From positions 1 to 64,000 of the forward strand of contig NZ_JAPNLJ010000003.1 of the NCBI RefSeq assembly GCF_026627445.1: a stretch of 64,000 bases of DNA, written 5' to 3'. Each line of letters begins with the position of its first letter. Position 1 is the stretch's first letter. Under the pieces are notes generated by a model. The model was not told the DNA's origin. It did not search any database and saw only the letters and a program-made list of their open reading frames with translations. The translations under genes and the position numbers were made by a program. Of this stretch, positions 27,201 to 35,924 are shown piece after piece. This DNA comes from Streptomyces sp. H27-H1 (GTDB lineage: Bacteria > Actinomycetota > Actinomycetes > Streptomycetales > Streptomycetaceae).

Positions 27201-28388
27201 ATGTTCCGCTTATCGAAAGTGCTTGGCTCCGGCGTCTCGGCGCTGGTCGTCGCCGCCGGCCTGATGGTCTTCGGCCCGTCGACAGCCGCGGAGGCCGTAC
27301 CGGCGACCATCCCGCTCACGATCAAGAACAACTCGGGACGCAGCGAGCCGGTCTACGTCTACAACCTGGGCACCCTGCTCACCACGGGGCAACAGGGCTG
27401 GGCCGACGCCAACGGCACGTTCCATCCCTGGCCTGCGGGCGGCAATCCCCCCACCCCCGCGCCCGACGCCTCGATCGCGGGTCCGGCCAACGGGCAGACG
27501 CGGACGATCCGAGTGCCCAAGTTCTCCGGACGCGTCTACTTCTCCATCGGACAGAAGATCGTCTTCAAGCTCACCACCGGCGGTCTGGTGCAGCCCGCCG
27601 TGCAGAACCCCTCCGACCCCAACCGCAACACCCTGTTCAACTGGTCCGAGTACACGCTCAACGACGCCGGGCTATGGATGAACAGCACCCAGGTCGACAT
27701 GTTCTCGGCTCCGTACGCGGTGGGCGTCAAGGCGGCCAACGGCACGGTCAGCAACGTCGGTCGACTCAAGCCGGGCGGCTACAACGCCGTCTTCGACCAA
27801 CTGCGTTCGACCGGCTGGGGCGGACTGATCCAGAGCCGCTCCGACGGCACGCCGCTGCGAGCGCTCTCGCCCGGGCACGGCATCGAGGCGGGCGGAATCC
27901 CGGCCGGCACCATGAATGACTACGTCAACCGGGTCTGGAACAAGTACAGCTCTTCGACGCTCACCGTGACACCGTTCGCGAACGAACCGAACACCAAGTA
28001 CTACGGCCGGGTCTCGGGCAACGTCATGAACTTCACCAACGGCACCGGAGCGGTGGTCACCAGCTTCCAGAAGCCGGACTCCGACAGCATCTTCGGCTGC
28101 TACAAGCTCCTGGACGCACCCAACGACCTCGTCCGCGGCCCGATCTCCCGCACCCTCTGCGCGGGCTTCAACCGGTCGACGCTCCTGACGAACCCGAACC
28201 AACCCGACCCGAACGGCAGCAACTTCTACCGTGACGCCGTCACCAATCACTACTCCCGCATCATCCACGGCCAGATGGCCGACGGTAAGGCGTACGGCTT
28301 CGCCTTCGACGACGTGGGTGCCCACGAGTCGTTGGTGCACGACGGCAATCCGCAGGAGGCCTTCATGACCTTGGAGCCGTACAACTAG
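27201..28388 (+). CDS. Secreted GH64 beta-1,3-glucanase
   Basis: 395 residues from ATG 27201, which sits behind GGAGGAAG; the frame is open back to 27147. A signal peptide (MFRLSKVLGSGVSALVVAAGLMVFGPSTAAEA) is followed by a GH64 domain: IPLTIKNNSGRSEPVYVYNLG, FPKFSG-like KFSGRVYFSIGQKIVFKL, NWSEYTLNDAGLWMNSTQVDMFSAPY (with acidic residues in the catalytic cleft) and YGFAFDDVGAHESLVH. The family cuts beta-1,3-glucan to laminaripentaose, attacking fungal walls. There is no extra carbohydrate module. The stop codon abuts the end of an IS5 remnant. Confidence 0.9.
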   Translation: MFRLSKVLGSGVSALVVAAGLMVFGPSTAAEAVPATIPLTIKNNSGRSEPVYVYNLGTLLTTGQQGWADANGTFHPWPAGGNPPTPAPDASIAGPANGQTRTIRVPKFSGRVYFSIGQKIVFKLTTGGLVQPAVQNPSDPNRNTLFNWSEYTLNDAGLWMNSTQVDMFSAPYAVGVKAANGTVSNVGRLKPGGYNAVFDQLRSTGWGGLIQSRSDGTPLRALSPGHGIEAGGIPAGTMNDYVNRVWNKYSSSTLTVTPFANEPNTKYYGRVSGNVMNFTNGTGAVVTSFQKPDSDSIFGCYKLLDAPNDLVRGPISRTLCAGFNRSTLLTNPNQPDPNGSNFYRDAVTNHYSRIIHGQMADGKAYGFAFDDVGAHESLVHDGNPQEAFMTLEPYN

Positions 28389-28681
28389 GGCCTGTTGCGA
28401 AAGTGCTGGTCAGAGCCATTCGTTGATGGCTGCGATCAGCACGGTGGCTTCGTAGCGGACGGCGAGTTTGTCGTACCTCGTGGCTACTGCGCGGTGTCGT
28501 TTGAGGCGGTTGATGCCGCACTCGACAGCGTGGCGTTGTTTGTAGTCGTCTTTGTCGAATGCCGGGGGCCGGCCGCCACGGGAGCCGAGCTTCTTGCGGT
28601 TGCGAATCTGGTCGGCCTTCTCGGGGATGGTGCACCCGATCCGGCGTTTACGCAGGTAGGAGCGGTTGGCCCCGCGAGAAG
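28389..28681 (-). mobile_element. IS5-family insertion sequence remnant (transposase C-terminus)
   Basis: Minus-strand frame from about 28680 to the stop at 28410 gives [61 protein letters not shown] and [12 protein letters not shown], the typical C-terminal end of IS5-group transposases from Streptomyces, with the E of the DDE triad in the [11 protein letters not shown] segment. The outer end GGCCTGTTGCGAAAGTGC looks like the terminal inverted repeat and begins right after the GH64 stop codon. The N-terminal half and the other end are gone, replaced by IS701-like sequence. Confidence 0.8.
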
Positions 28682-28957
28682 GGCGGCCTGTCTCTGCGGG
28701 GCTTGCTGTTGGACGGCTGGCGCAAGTCGATGCAGCCGATGGCCGAATGCCTCGGGATTGACCACCAGCAGTTGCAGCAGTTCATGACGTCCTCGACCTG
28801 GTCCGTCGAGGACGTCCGGGCCCGACTCACGTGGCGGGCGGTACGGGCGGTCCGGCCGCAGGTGTGGGTGGTGGACGACACCGGTTTCCCCAAGGACGGC
28901 AAAGCGTCCGCAGGGGTGGCCCGGCAGTACTCCGGGACTCTGGGCAAGGTCGGCAAC
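28682..28957 (+). mobile_element. IS701-family transposase fragment
   Basis: Plus-strand frame reads [40 protein letters not shown], then RPQVWVVDDTGFPKDGKASA and GVARQYSGTLGKVGN. This is the N-terminal third of an IS701-type transposase; the first catalytic Asp is in VVDDTGFPKDG. It starts and ends abruptly without terminal repeats, so it is a scar, not a mobile unit. Confidence 0.8.
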
Positions 28958-28964
28958 GATCGTC

Positions 28965-29300
28965 CCGTGGGTCGTCCACCGCGATCCCCAGTGGTGGCCG
29001 CAGCCGGAGCTCTTCGCCCCGCAGCGCTGGCTCGAGACCCCGCGTTCCGCCGGCGCGGCGGACGAGCTCACCGGTCACGCGGTACGGCCCGGACGCCCGC
29101 GCCTCGCCCATCTGCCCTTCGGCGGCGGTCCGCGGCAGTGCATAGGCAATACCTTCTCGCGGATGGAGGGCGTCATGGCCCTGGCCACCCTGGGCCGGCA
29201 CTGGGAGTTCGAGCCCGTTCCCGGGTTCGCGGTCGACCCCCTGGCAAGGATCACCATCCGGCCGCGGCAGGGTCTGCCGGTGTCCGCCAGGCGCCGCTGA
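28965..29300 (+). pseudogene. 3' fragment of a cytochrome P450 gene
   Basis: A frame joined to the IS701 scar reads PWVVHRDPQWWPQPELFAPQ, then RLAHLPFGGGPRQCIGNTFS (heme-binding loop with the axial Cys) and RMEGVMALATLGRHWEFEPV, ending with a proper stop at 29298-29300. About 110 C-terminal residues survive; the N-terminal three quarters are missing, so it cannot be functional. It indicates a P450 gene was destroyed by IS-mediated deletion. Confidence 0.75.
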
Positions 29301-29488
29301 GTGCGATGCGCCCGCTAGTGCTGGATGGATCACCATCTGGATGAGAGAGGGGGGTACGGGATGCTGCCGCAGCCGGTGCGGCCAGCCGGCTCGTCTGCGC
29401 CGACGGCGTGCGCGAGCGCATGGAGACGGCCCGGACCGGGCAACGACGCCGAGCGGCCAGAGCCGCGCCAATCGACTTGGGCGGCCGG

Positions 29489-29968
29489 TCAGGCGGTCAG
29501 CGTCGCGAGTTCCGCGTTGGCGCGCTCGGCGACCAGGGCGAGGACGCGGCCGGCGGCGGCCAGGTCCTCGGCCGGTATTCCGCCCCAGATGCGGGCGCTG
29601 ATGGGGGCGGTCTCCGCGCCGAGGGTGGCGGTCAGCTCGCGCGCCGCGTCCGTGGGGCGAAGGTGCGCGCCGTCCACGACGAGCAGCTGCTTGGCCAGCA
29701 GCTCGTCGAGGGTGGCGCGGATGTCGGCCGGATCGGCCTTGAGGGAGCCCCGGACCTGGGTGACGAGATCCTCCGGTGTCTGCGGGGTGTCGGCGGTGAG
29801 GGCGGCGCGCAGGGTGACCTGCTGCTGGAACGTGATGCCGTGCCGGGCCAGGGCGTGCTCGAGGACGCCGCGGGCGGCGTAGTGGGCCAGGGCGAGGACG
29901 CGGGCGTCGGCGGCGGGTGCGGTCGTGGATGCGGTGGTGGTGGATGCGGTGGTGGGTGCAGTGCTCAC
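29489..29968 (-). CDS. MarR-like winged-helix protein
   Basis: 159 residues from GTG 29968, which overlaps the stop of the upstream MarR gene (GTGA). The N-terminal 20 residues are Thr/Ala-rich; then ADARVLALAHYAARGVLEHALARHGITFQQQVTLRAALTA resembles the first helices of MarR proteins, and ATLDELLAKQLLVVDGAHLRPTDAARE the recognition helix and wing. The C-terminal helix (AAGRVLALVAERANAELATL) would form a dimer interface. Translational coupling with a MarR regulator suggests a heterodimer or co-regulator. Confidence 0.7.
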   Translation of the reverse strand: MSTAPTTASTTTASTTAPAADARVLALAHYAARGVLEHALARHGITFQQQVTLRAALTADTPQTPEDLVTQVRGSLKADPADIRATLDELLAKQLLVVDGAHLRPTDAARELTATLGAETAPISARIWGGIPAEDLAAAGRVLALVAERANAELATLTA

Positions 29969-30459
29969 GATGTTGTCCCCTGAGTGCTCTCGTAGTTCGG
30001 TACGGATGGAGCGAGAGGTACGTCGAGCAGAGCCGTCAGCTCCTCGGTGAACGCGCGCGTCCGCGGGGCATCGAGGCCGCCGAGCGGCTCCAGCAACTGC
30101 TGAAGCAGTTCCTGGACCACCGTGATGGCCTGACCTGTGACGGCCTGGCCCTGCTCGGTGAGGGCGAGCTCCACGGCGCGCGGGTCGCGCGGATCGCGGG
30201 TGCGCTCGATCAGGCCGGCCGACTCCAGGGCGCGCGCCAGCTTCGAGACGTACAGCGCCTCCAGGCCGGCGTGGTCGGCGAGTTGGCGCTGGCTGGGCCG
30301 CTCGCCGGCGCACTGCATGCCGTACAGCGACGCGACCAGTACGTACTGTGCGTGGGTGAGGCCGAGCGGCGCAACCGCGCGATCGACCGCGACGCGCCAC
30401 TTGTTGGCGAGCCGCCATACCAGGAAGCCGGGCGTGGGGCCCGGTGAAGCCTTGATCAT
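29965..30459 (-). CDS. MarR-family transcriptional regulator
   Basis: 164 residues, ATG 30459. Core: GLTHAQYVLVASLYGMQCAGERPSQRQLADHAGLEALYVSKLARALESAGLIERTRDPRDPRAVELALTEQG, with recognition helix LYVSKLARALESAG and the DPRDPR wing. The promoter region immediately upstream carries a repeated CATGGCNACTAT word likely to be its own operator. It is followed by a second, coupled MarR-like gene. There is no adjacent transporter; the divergent gene at 30661 (Nudix) could be a target. Confidence 0.9.
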   Translation of the reverse strand: MIKASPGPTPGFLVWRLANKWRVAVDRAVAPLGLTHAQYVLVASLYGMQCAGERPSQRQLADHAGLEALYVSKLARALESAGLIERTRDPRDPRAVELALTEQGQAVTGQAITVVQELLQQLLEPLGGLDAPRTRAFTEELTALLDVPLAPSVPNYESTQGTTS

Positions 30460-30472
30460 GTCGAATAGAGTA

Positions 30473-30499
30473 CATGGCGACTATGTCCATGGCTACTAT
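30473..30499. promoter_or_regulatory. Repeated operator in the marR / Nudix intergenic region
   Basis: CATGGCGACTAT (30473-30484) and CATGGCTACTAT (30488-30499) are direct repeats, 11 of 12 bases the same, spaced 15 bases start to start, 14 bases upstream of the MarR ATG. The AT-rich words stand out against the surrounding GC. Position and repetition fit two dimer sites for autoregulation. Confidence 0.6.
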
Positions 30500-30660
30500 A
30501 TTCGGGCGGATGCGGCGGCGCACCTCGAACAGCCGATGGTCTAGGAAGGCTTCTGCCAGGGGATGTTCACGGCTCAGGCCGCGCAGTGCGGGATCGCCCC
30601 GGCGGCCGAGACGGTGCCGGGTCCACACAGCACCCAGCCGTCCGACCACGAGGAGGCGCA

Positions 30661-32226
30661 GTGACACACGGGCACCGCAATGACGACCCCTGCCCCGAGC
30701 TGAGCACCCCTGCCGAAAGCGAGAAGCCCTCCGTGTCGCCCACCCACGCCGGCATCCTTGAGACCGTGGAGGCGTACCTGGGCCGCCACCCGGACGAGCG
30801 GGGCGCCCTGTCCGGGCTCCTGTCCGCTCTGGACGGCCCCCATGACCTGAGCAGCCGGACCACGATGTCCGGTCGCGTCACCTGCAGCGCGGTCGTCATC
30901 GATCGGGAGGGGCGGGCCCTGCACGTCCCTCACAAGACCGCCGGCAAATTCCTCGCGCCCGGCGGGCACGTCGAGCAGGACGACCACACTCTGCTCGGAG
31001 CAGCGCTTCGCGCGGTCTGTGAGGAAGCCGGGATCCCGCCAGGCGCCCTGTGCGCCACCCTCGAGTACGGGCACGAGCCCTGCGACATCGCCGTCGACAT
31101 CGACATCCATGAGATCGACGCCGATCCGGCCGAGGGAGAGCCGGCCCGTCATCACTACGACTTCCGGTTCGCCTTCTGCCTCGCCGACAGCGCCGCCGAC
31201 GTCGCACTGCAGGCCGAGCAAGTCCCGGGCGCGCGATGGCTTCCCTTCGAGAGGGTGGCGTCGCCGAGCCTGCGGGCCAAGCTCGTAGCCTGCGGTCCCT
31301 ACGGCCGGATCGAGCCGATGAACGCCTCCACTTTGATTCACGACGGTCGAGGCCGCTACCTCCTGCATCTGCGCGACAACATCCCCGGGATCTGGGAGCC
31401 GGGCTCCTGGGCCCTGCTCGGTGGCGGGCGTGAGCCCGGGGACGTCTCGCTGGAGGCCACGGCCCGCCGCGAGCTCTGGGAGGAAGCCGGACTCGCCCTG
31501 TCGGTGCTGGAGCCCATCGCCGTGGAGTTGGCCACCGGAACCAACGGCATGACCGTGCCGGTCCAGATCTTCTGCGGACAGTGGACCGGCGATCCGGCCG
31601 GGCTCGACCTCCGTGAGGGGGTCATGGTCGCCTGGTTCCGCCCCGAGACGATGCCCCGCCTCAGGCTGAACCCGTCCACCCTCGACCTCGTACGCCGCCA
31701 TGCGGCCGGCCCCACCTCCACTACCCACCCCGGCCCGGAGCCGGTGGCCGTTGCGGGACAACGCGCCCGGTCGCGTGCGGGCAGTAGCAGCGTCCCGCAC
31801 ATCGTCGGTGTCCACCTCTACCTCCAGCGGGAGGACGGCAAAGTCCTCCTCGGGCTACGCCACCCCGACTCCGCGTTCGCCGCTTCCACGCACCATCTGC
31901 TCGCGGGCCACTGCGAGCAGGAGTCGGCGGTGAGCTGTGTGGTGCGGGAGGCAGAGGAGGAAGCGGGGTTGCTGATCGACCCGGGTGACGTGGAGCTGAT
32001 CCACGTGGTGCACATGGTCGACGCACCCGGAGCACAGCCGCGGATGGGGCTGGTCCTTCGTGCCCGGAGGTGGTCGGGCACACCCGAGGTCCGCGAGCCG
32101 GACCGCTGTGTGTCCTGGGACTGGTTCGACCCGCAGCGGCTCCCCTCGCCCATCGTCCCGTACACGGCGGCCGCCATCGCAGGCATCCAGGCAGGCCGCG
32201 TCTACACGGAACTCGGCTGGACCTGA
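30661..32226 (+). CDS. Protein with three tandem Nudix domains
   Basis: 521 residues from GTG 30661 behind AGGAGGCGCA. Three Nudix hydrolase modules in one chain: domain 1 (about residues 65-215) has Nudix-box-like GGHVEQDDHTLLGAALRAVC then EEAGI, in which the RE pair is RA; domain 2 (about 216-350) has GGGREPGDVSLEATARRELW then EEAGL; domain 3 (about 370-520) has GHCEQESAVSCVVREAEEEA then GL. Boxes 2 and 3 keep REx-x-EE-x-G, box 1 is degraded. Nudix enzymes cleave nucleoside diphosphates linked to X; substrates cannot be read here. The first 40 residues are a leader of no known fold. Confidence 0.85.
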   Translation: MTHGHRNDDPCPELSTPAESEKPSVSPTHAGILETVEAYLGRHPDERGALSGLLSALDGPHDLSSRTTMSGRVTCSAVVIDREGRALHVPHKTAGKFLAPGGHVEQDDHTLLGAALRAVCEEAGIPPGALCATLEYGHEPCDIAVDIDIHEIDADPAEGEPARHHYDFRFAFCLADSAADVALQAEQVPGARWLPFERVASPSLRAKLVACGPYGRIEPMNASTLIHDGRGRYLLHLRDNIPGIWEPGSWALLGGGREPGDVSLEATARRELWEEAGLALSVLEPIAVELATGTNGMTVPVQIFCGQWTGDPAGLDLREGVMVAWFRPETMPRLRLNPSTLDLVRRHAAGPTSTTHPGPEPVAVAGQRARSRAGSSSVPHIVGVHLYLQREDGKVLLGLRHPDSAFAASTHHLLAGHCEQESAVSCVVREAEEEAGLLIDPGDVELIHVVHMVDAPGAQPRMGLVLRARRWSGTPEVREPDRCVSWDWFDPQRLPSPIVPYTAAAIAGIQAGRVYTELGWT

Positions 32227-32318
32227 CAAAAGGGAAGTGGCGCCGCGGCCGGTGGGTGTGTCGGCGGCGGCGCCACTGCGGGGGCGTTCGGTCCGTGCAG
32301 GCCTGTCGCCGGCGCGGG

Positions 32319-33293
32319 TCAGCGCCTGCGGACGATCAAGCGCTGGAGCGCGATGAATGCGAGCAGCAGCACGCCGATGACGATCCTGGTCCACCAGGAG
32401 CTGAGGGTGCCCTCGAAGGAGATCAGCGACTGGACCGTGCCGAGGACGAGGACGCCTACGACCGAGCCGACCACGTGGCCCGATCCGCCGGCCAGCAGGG
32501 TGCCGCCGATCACGACGGCGGCGATCACGTCGAGTTCCATGCCGACGCCGTGGAGGCCGTAGCCGGAGAGCATGTAGAGGCTGAAGAGCAGACCGCCCAG
32601 GGCCGCGCAGAAGCCGCTCACCACGTAGACGCCGACCTTGGCCCGGCTGGTGGACAGGCCCATGAGGCGGGCCGAGGACTCGCTGCCGCCCACCGCGTAG
32701 ACCGTGCGGCCGAAGCGCGTCAGGTGCAGCACGTACAGGGCGGCCAGGACGACGGCCAGTGCGATGACGACGCTGTAGGTCAGCGTGACGTCGCCCGGCA
32801 GCACGATGGCTCCCGCGGCGAAGTCGCGGAAGGCCGGCTCGGTGATGGAGACCGATTCGACGCTGATCACGAAGCACAGGCCGCGGGCCAGGAACATTCC
32901 CGCGAGCGTGACGATGAACGGCTGGACCTCGAAGTGATGGATGACCAGGCCCATGAGCAGGCCCAGGGTGGAGCCCGCGCCGAGCACGGCGAGGATGCAG
33001 AGCACCGGGGGCCAGCCCGCGTTGAGCGTGGAGGCGGCGATCATGGTGGAGAGTGCGGCGACCGCGCCGACCGAGAGGTCGATGCCGCCGGTGAGGATGA
33101 CGAAGGTCATTCCCACCGCGAGCACGATGAGGAAGGCATTGTCGACGAAGAGGTTCGCGACGACCTGTCCCGAGGCGAAGTTCTCGTAGCGGACCGAGCC
33201 GGCGCCGAAGGTGAGGACGAAGACGACGAAGGTGGCGACGACGGGCAGGAAACGCTTGGGGATTGCTGCGGGGGAGAGGGTCAGGGTGCTCAT
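32319..33293 (-). CDS. Sugar ABC transporter permease (YjfF type)
   Basis: 324 residues from ATG 33293. It is a BPD_transp_2 permease with about eight to ten membrane helices: FLIVLAVGMTFVILTGGIDLSVGAVAALS (the conserved GGIDLSVG loop), VHPFIVTLAG-like EVQPFIVTLAGMFLARG and VIGGTLLAGGSGHVVGSVVG. Together with the gene before it this makes a two-permease channel as in the E. coli YtfQRT-YjfF furanose importer. Its start overlaps the preceding permease stop by 4 bases (minus-strand order ATPase, permease, permease). Confidence 0.9.
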   Translation of the reverse strand: MSTLTLSPAAIPKRFLPVVATFVVFVLTFGAGSVRYENFASGQVVANLFVDNAFLIVLAVGMTFVILTGGIDLSVGAVAALSTMIAASTLNAGWPPVLCILAVLGAGSTLGLLMGLVIHHFEVQPFIVTLAGMFLARGLCFVISVESVSITEPAFRDFAAGAIVLPGDVTLTYSVVIALAVVLAALYVLHLTRFGRTVYAVGGSESSARLMGLSTSRAKVGVYVVSGFCAALGGLLFSLYMLSGYGLHGVGMELDVIAAVVIGGTLLAGGSGHVVGSVVGVLVLGTVQSLISFEGTLSSWWTRIVIGVLLLAFIALQRLIVRRR

Positions 33294-34297
33294 CCGGCCG
33301 CCACCTCCTGAGAACGGGATGTAGGAACGGAGGCCTTGCGGCGGGCGCTGAGCATTCTCGTGGTCCGGGGCGACTGCAGGAGACAGACGGAGATGACGAC
33401 GACGGCCTTGAAGACCAGGGTGACGTTGGTCGGGACGCCGATGGTGTAGACCGTGGTGGTCAGGGTCTGGATGACCAGGGCGCCCAGCACGGTGCCGGCG
33501 AGGGAGTACCGTCCTCCGGCGAGCGAGGTGCCGCCGATGACGACGGCGAGGATGGCGTCCATCTCGATCCACAGTCCGGCGCTGTTGGCGTCGGCGGCGT
33601 TCACGTTGGAGCTGATCATCAGGCCGGCGACGCCGGCGCACAGGGCGGCGAAGACGTAGACGGTCCAGATGATGGTGCGTGAGCGGACCCCGGCGAGTTC
33701 GCCGGCCTTGGGGTTGATCCCGACGGCCTCGATGAGCATGCCCAGGGCGGTACGGCGGGTGATGAGGGCGACGGTCACCAGGACGGCGAGGCTGATCAGG
33801 ATCGCGATCGGCAGGACGAGGAAGCCCGAACCGATCTGCCGGTAGAGCGAGTTCTTGATGGTGATGATCTGACCCTCGGTGATCAGCATCGCGCCGCCGC
33901 GGCCGGCGGTCATCAGGACCAGGGTGGCGATGATCGGCTGGATGCCGAGGACGGACACCAGGAAGCCGTTCCAGAGGCCGAGCAGGATACAGACGCTCAG
34001 GGCCAGCAGGACGGCGGTGACCGCGTCGCCGCCGCCGGATATCCAGGTGCACGCGATCGCGCCGGCGATGGCCGCGACGGCGCCCACGGACAGGTCGATG
34101 CCGCGGGTGGCGATGACCAGGGTCATGCCGACGGCGATCAGCAGAGTCGGGGCCCCGTTGCGGAGGATGTCGACCAGGCTGCCGAACAGGTGGCCGTCCT
34201 GGATCCGCAGCTCGATGAACGAGGGCTCCACCACGATGTTGAGCAGGAAGAGGGCCGCGAGGGCGACGAGCGGCCACAGCAGCCGTCCGCGTGTCAT
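33290..34297 (-). CDS. Sugar ABC transporter permease (YtfT type)
   Basis: 335 residues, ATG 34297, overlapping the ATPase stop. Permease with the family loop TLVIATRGIDLSVGAVAAIAGAIA, QPIIATLVLMTAGRGGAML and VIGGTSLAGGRYSLAGTVLGALVIQ. It heads a translationally coupled permease pair that with the ATPase and the sugar-binding protein forms the L-arabinose/furanose uptake system inferred from the downstream araBDA genes. Substrate specificity is inferred from context. Confidence 0.9.
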   Translation of the reverse strand: MTRGRLLWPLVALAALFLLNIVVEPSFIELRIQDGHLFGSLVDILRNGAPTLLIAVGMTLVIATRGIDLSVGAVAAIAGAIACTWISGGGDAVTAVLLALSVCILLGLWNGFLVSVLGIQPIIATLVLMTAGRGGAMLITEGQIITIKNSLYRQIGSGFLVLPIAILISLAVLVTVALITRRTALGMLIEAVGINPKAGELAGVRSRTIIWTVYVFAALCAGVAGLMISSNVNAADANSAGLWIEMDAILAVVIGGTSLAGGRYSLAGTVLGALVIQTLTTTVYTIGVPTNVTLVFKAVVVISVCLLQSPRTTRMLSARRKASVPTSRSQEVAAG

Positions 34298-35844
34298 GAG
34301 GCCACCGCCGCGAGGTGGTTGTCGCTCGGAGCGGCGATGACGGACATGATCCGGTCCACGGCCACATCCTGTCCGGTCAGCTCGGCCACCTTGTGCCGGT
34401 CGCGCAGGACGACGACGCGGTCGGACACGCGCACCACTTCTTCCAGTTCGGCGGAGATGAACAGCACCGCCATTCCCTCGGCGGCCAGGTCGGCCACCAC
34501 CTTCTGTATCTGGGCCTTGGCGCCCACGTCGATGCCCCGGGTGGGCTCGTCCAGGATGAGCAGCTTGGGGCGGGTGACGAGCCAGCGGGCGAGCAGCACC
34601 TTCTGCTGGTTGCCGCCGGAGAGGGTGCTCATGACGGCGTGGGGGTCGGCGGGCCGGATGTCGAGCTTCTCGATGTACTCGGCGACCAGCGCGTCGGAGG
34701 TGCGGCGGGGGATGGGGCGTGCCCAGCCGCGGGCGGCCTGCATGGCGAGTACGAGGTTGTCGCGCACGCTGAGGTCGGCGACGACGCCCTCGGCCTTGCG
34801 GTCCTCGGAGCAGAAGGCGACGCCCTGGGCGATCATCGCCCGGGGGCCGCGGGGCCGCAGCTCGACGCCGTCGATCGTGACGGTCCCGGTGTCGGCGCGG
34901 TCCGCGCCGAACAGCAGCCGGGCCAGTTCGGTGCGGCCCGAACCGAGCAGACCGGCCAGTCCGACGACCTCCCCGGCATGGATCTCCAGGTCGATCGGGT
35001 GGATCGCGCCGGTACGCCCCAGGCCTCGGGTGCTGAGCAGGGGCTCGGTGCCGGGGTGCCGCTCCTCCGAGCGGCGCTGGACCTCCTCCAGGGTGCCGAA
35101 CTCGCGCCCCAGCATCGCCGATACGAGGGCGATGCGGTTCATCTCGGAGGGCAGGTACTCGCCGACGAGAGCTCCGTTGCGCAGGACCGTCATGCGGTCG
35201 GCTATCTCGTAGACCTGATCGAGGAAGTGGGAGACGAACAGGATGGCCACGTTCTCGTCGCGCAGCACGCGCACGATGCGGAAGAGTTCGGCGACCTCGT
35301 CGGCGTCCAGGCTGGACGTCGGCTCGTCCAGGACCAGGACGCGGGCCTTCACGGCCAGCGCCCGGGCGATGGCCACGAGCTGCTGCACGGCGATGGGGTG
35401 GCTGCTCAGAACGGAAGCGGGATCTATGGACAGACCGATGCGGGAGAGCAATTCAGTGGCCTGCGCGCGCATGGCCCGTCCGTCGATGTGGCCCAGCCGG
35501 CGCGGCTCGCGGCCCAACAGGATGTTCTCGGCGACCGAGAGGTTGGGCAGGAGGTTCACCTCCTGGTAGACGGTGCTGATGCCGGCCTCCTGCGCTTGGC
35601 CGGGAGCGCCGAAGGCGACCGGCTCGCCGTGCAGGTGGATGACGCCCGACGTCGGACGGTGGACTCCGGTGAGGGCCTTGATGAGAGTGGACTTGCCCGC
35701 GCCGTTCTCACCCATCAGAGCGTGCACTTCCCCGGGGAGCAGCCGGAAGTCGACGTCCGACAGAGCCTTGACACCGGGGAACTCGACGCTGATGCCGCGC
35801 ATGTCGACCACTGGTTCGCTGGTATGCGCTGGGGAATCGGTCAT
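34294..35844 (-). CDS. Sugar ABC transporter ATP-binding protein (two ABC domains)
   Basis: 516 residues from ATG 35844. Domain 1 (about 10-235): Walker A GENGAGKST, signature region HPIAVQQLVAIARAL (Q-rich variant usual in sugar ATPases) and Walker B RVLVLDEPTSSLD. Domain 2 (about 260-500): degenerate P-loop GLLGSGRTEL, signature LSGGNQQKVLLARWL and LLILDEPTRGIDVGAK. This fused arrangement is typical of RbsA/YtfR/MglA. It sits just after the sugar-binding-protein gene; the ATG lies 6 bases beyond the inverted repeat that carries that gene. Confidence 0.95.
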   Translation of the reverse strand: MTDSPAHTSEPVVDMRGISVEFPGVKALSDVDFRLLPGEVHALMGENGAGKSTLIKALTGVHRPTSGVIHLHGEPVAFGAPGQAQEAGISTVYQEVNLLPNLSVAENILLGREPRRLGHIDGRAMRAQATELLSRIGLSIDPASVLSSHPIAVQQLVAIARALAVKARVLVLDEPTSSLDADEVAELFRIVRVLRDENVAILFVSHFLDQVYEIADRMTVLRNGALVGEYLPSEMNRIALVSAMLGREFGTLEEVQRRSEERHPGTEPLLSTRGLGRTGAIHPIDLEIHAGEVVGLAGLLGSGRTELARLLFGADRADTGTVTIDGVELRPRGPRAMIAQGVAFCSEDRKAEGVVADLSVRDNLVLAMQAARGWARPIPRRTSDALVAEYIEKLDIRPADPHAVMSTLSGGNQQKVLLARWLVTRPKLLILDEPTRGIDVGAKAQIQKVVADLAAEGMAVLFISAELEEVVRVSDRVVVLRDRHKVAELTGQDVAVDRIMSVIAAPSDNHLAAVAS

Positions 35845-35924
35845 GACCAATGCTTTCGTCGTGGGTGCGGTCTCTGCCTCTGTGGGGGTGGGGGGTTGGG
35901 AGGCAGGTGCTGGTTGTGTGGGGG

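Noticed and set aside
32319..34367. 682-codon minus-strand frame covering both permease genes
   Set aside because: Only its C-terminal half (from ATG 33293) is a permease; the upstream part is a shadow of the other permease in a different frame.
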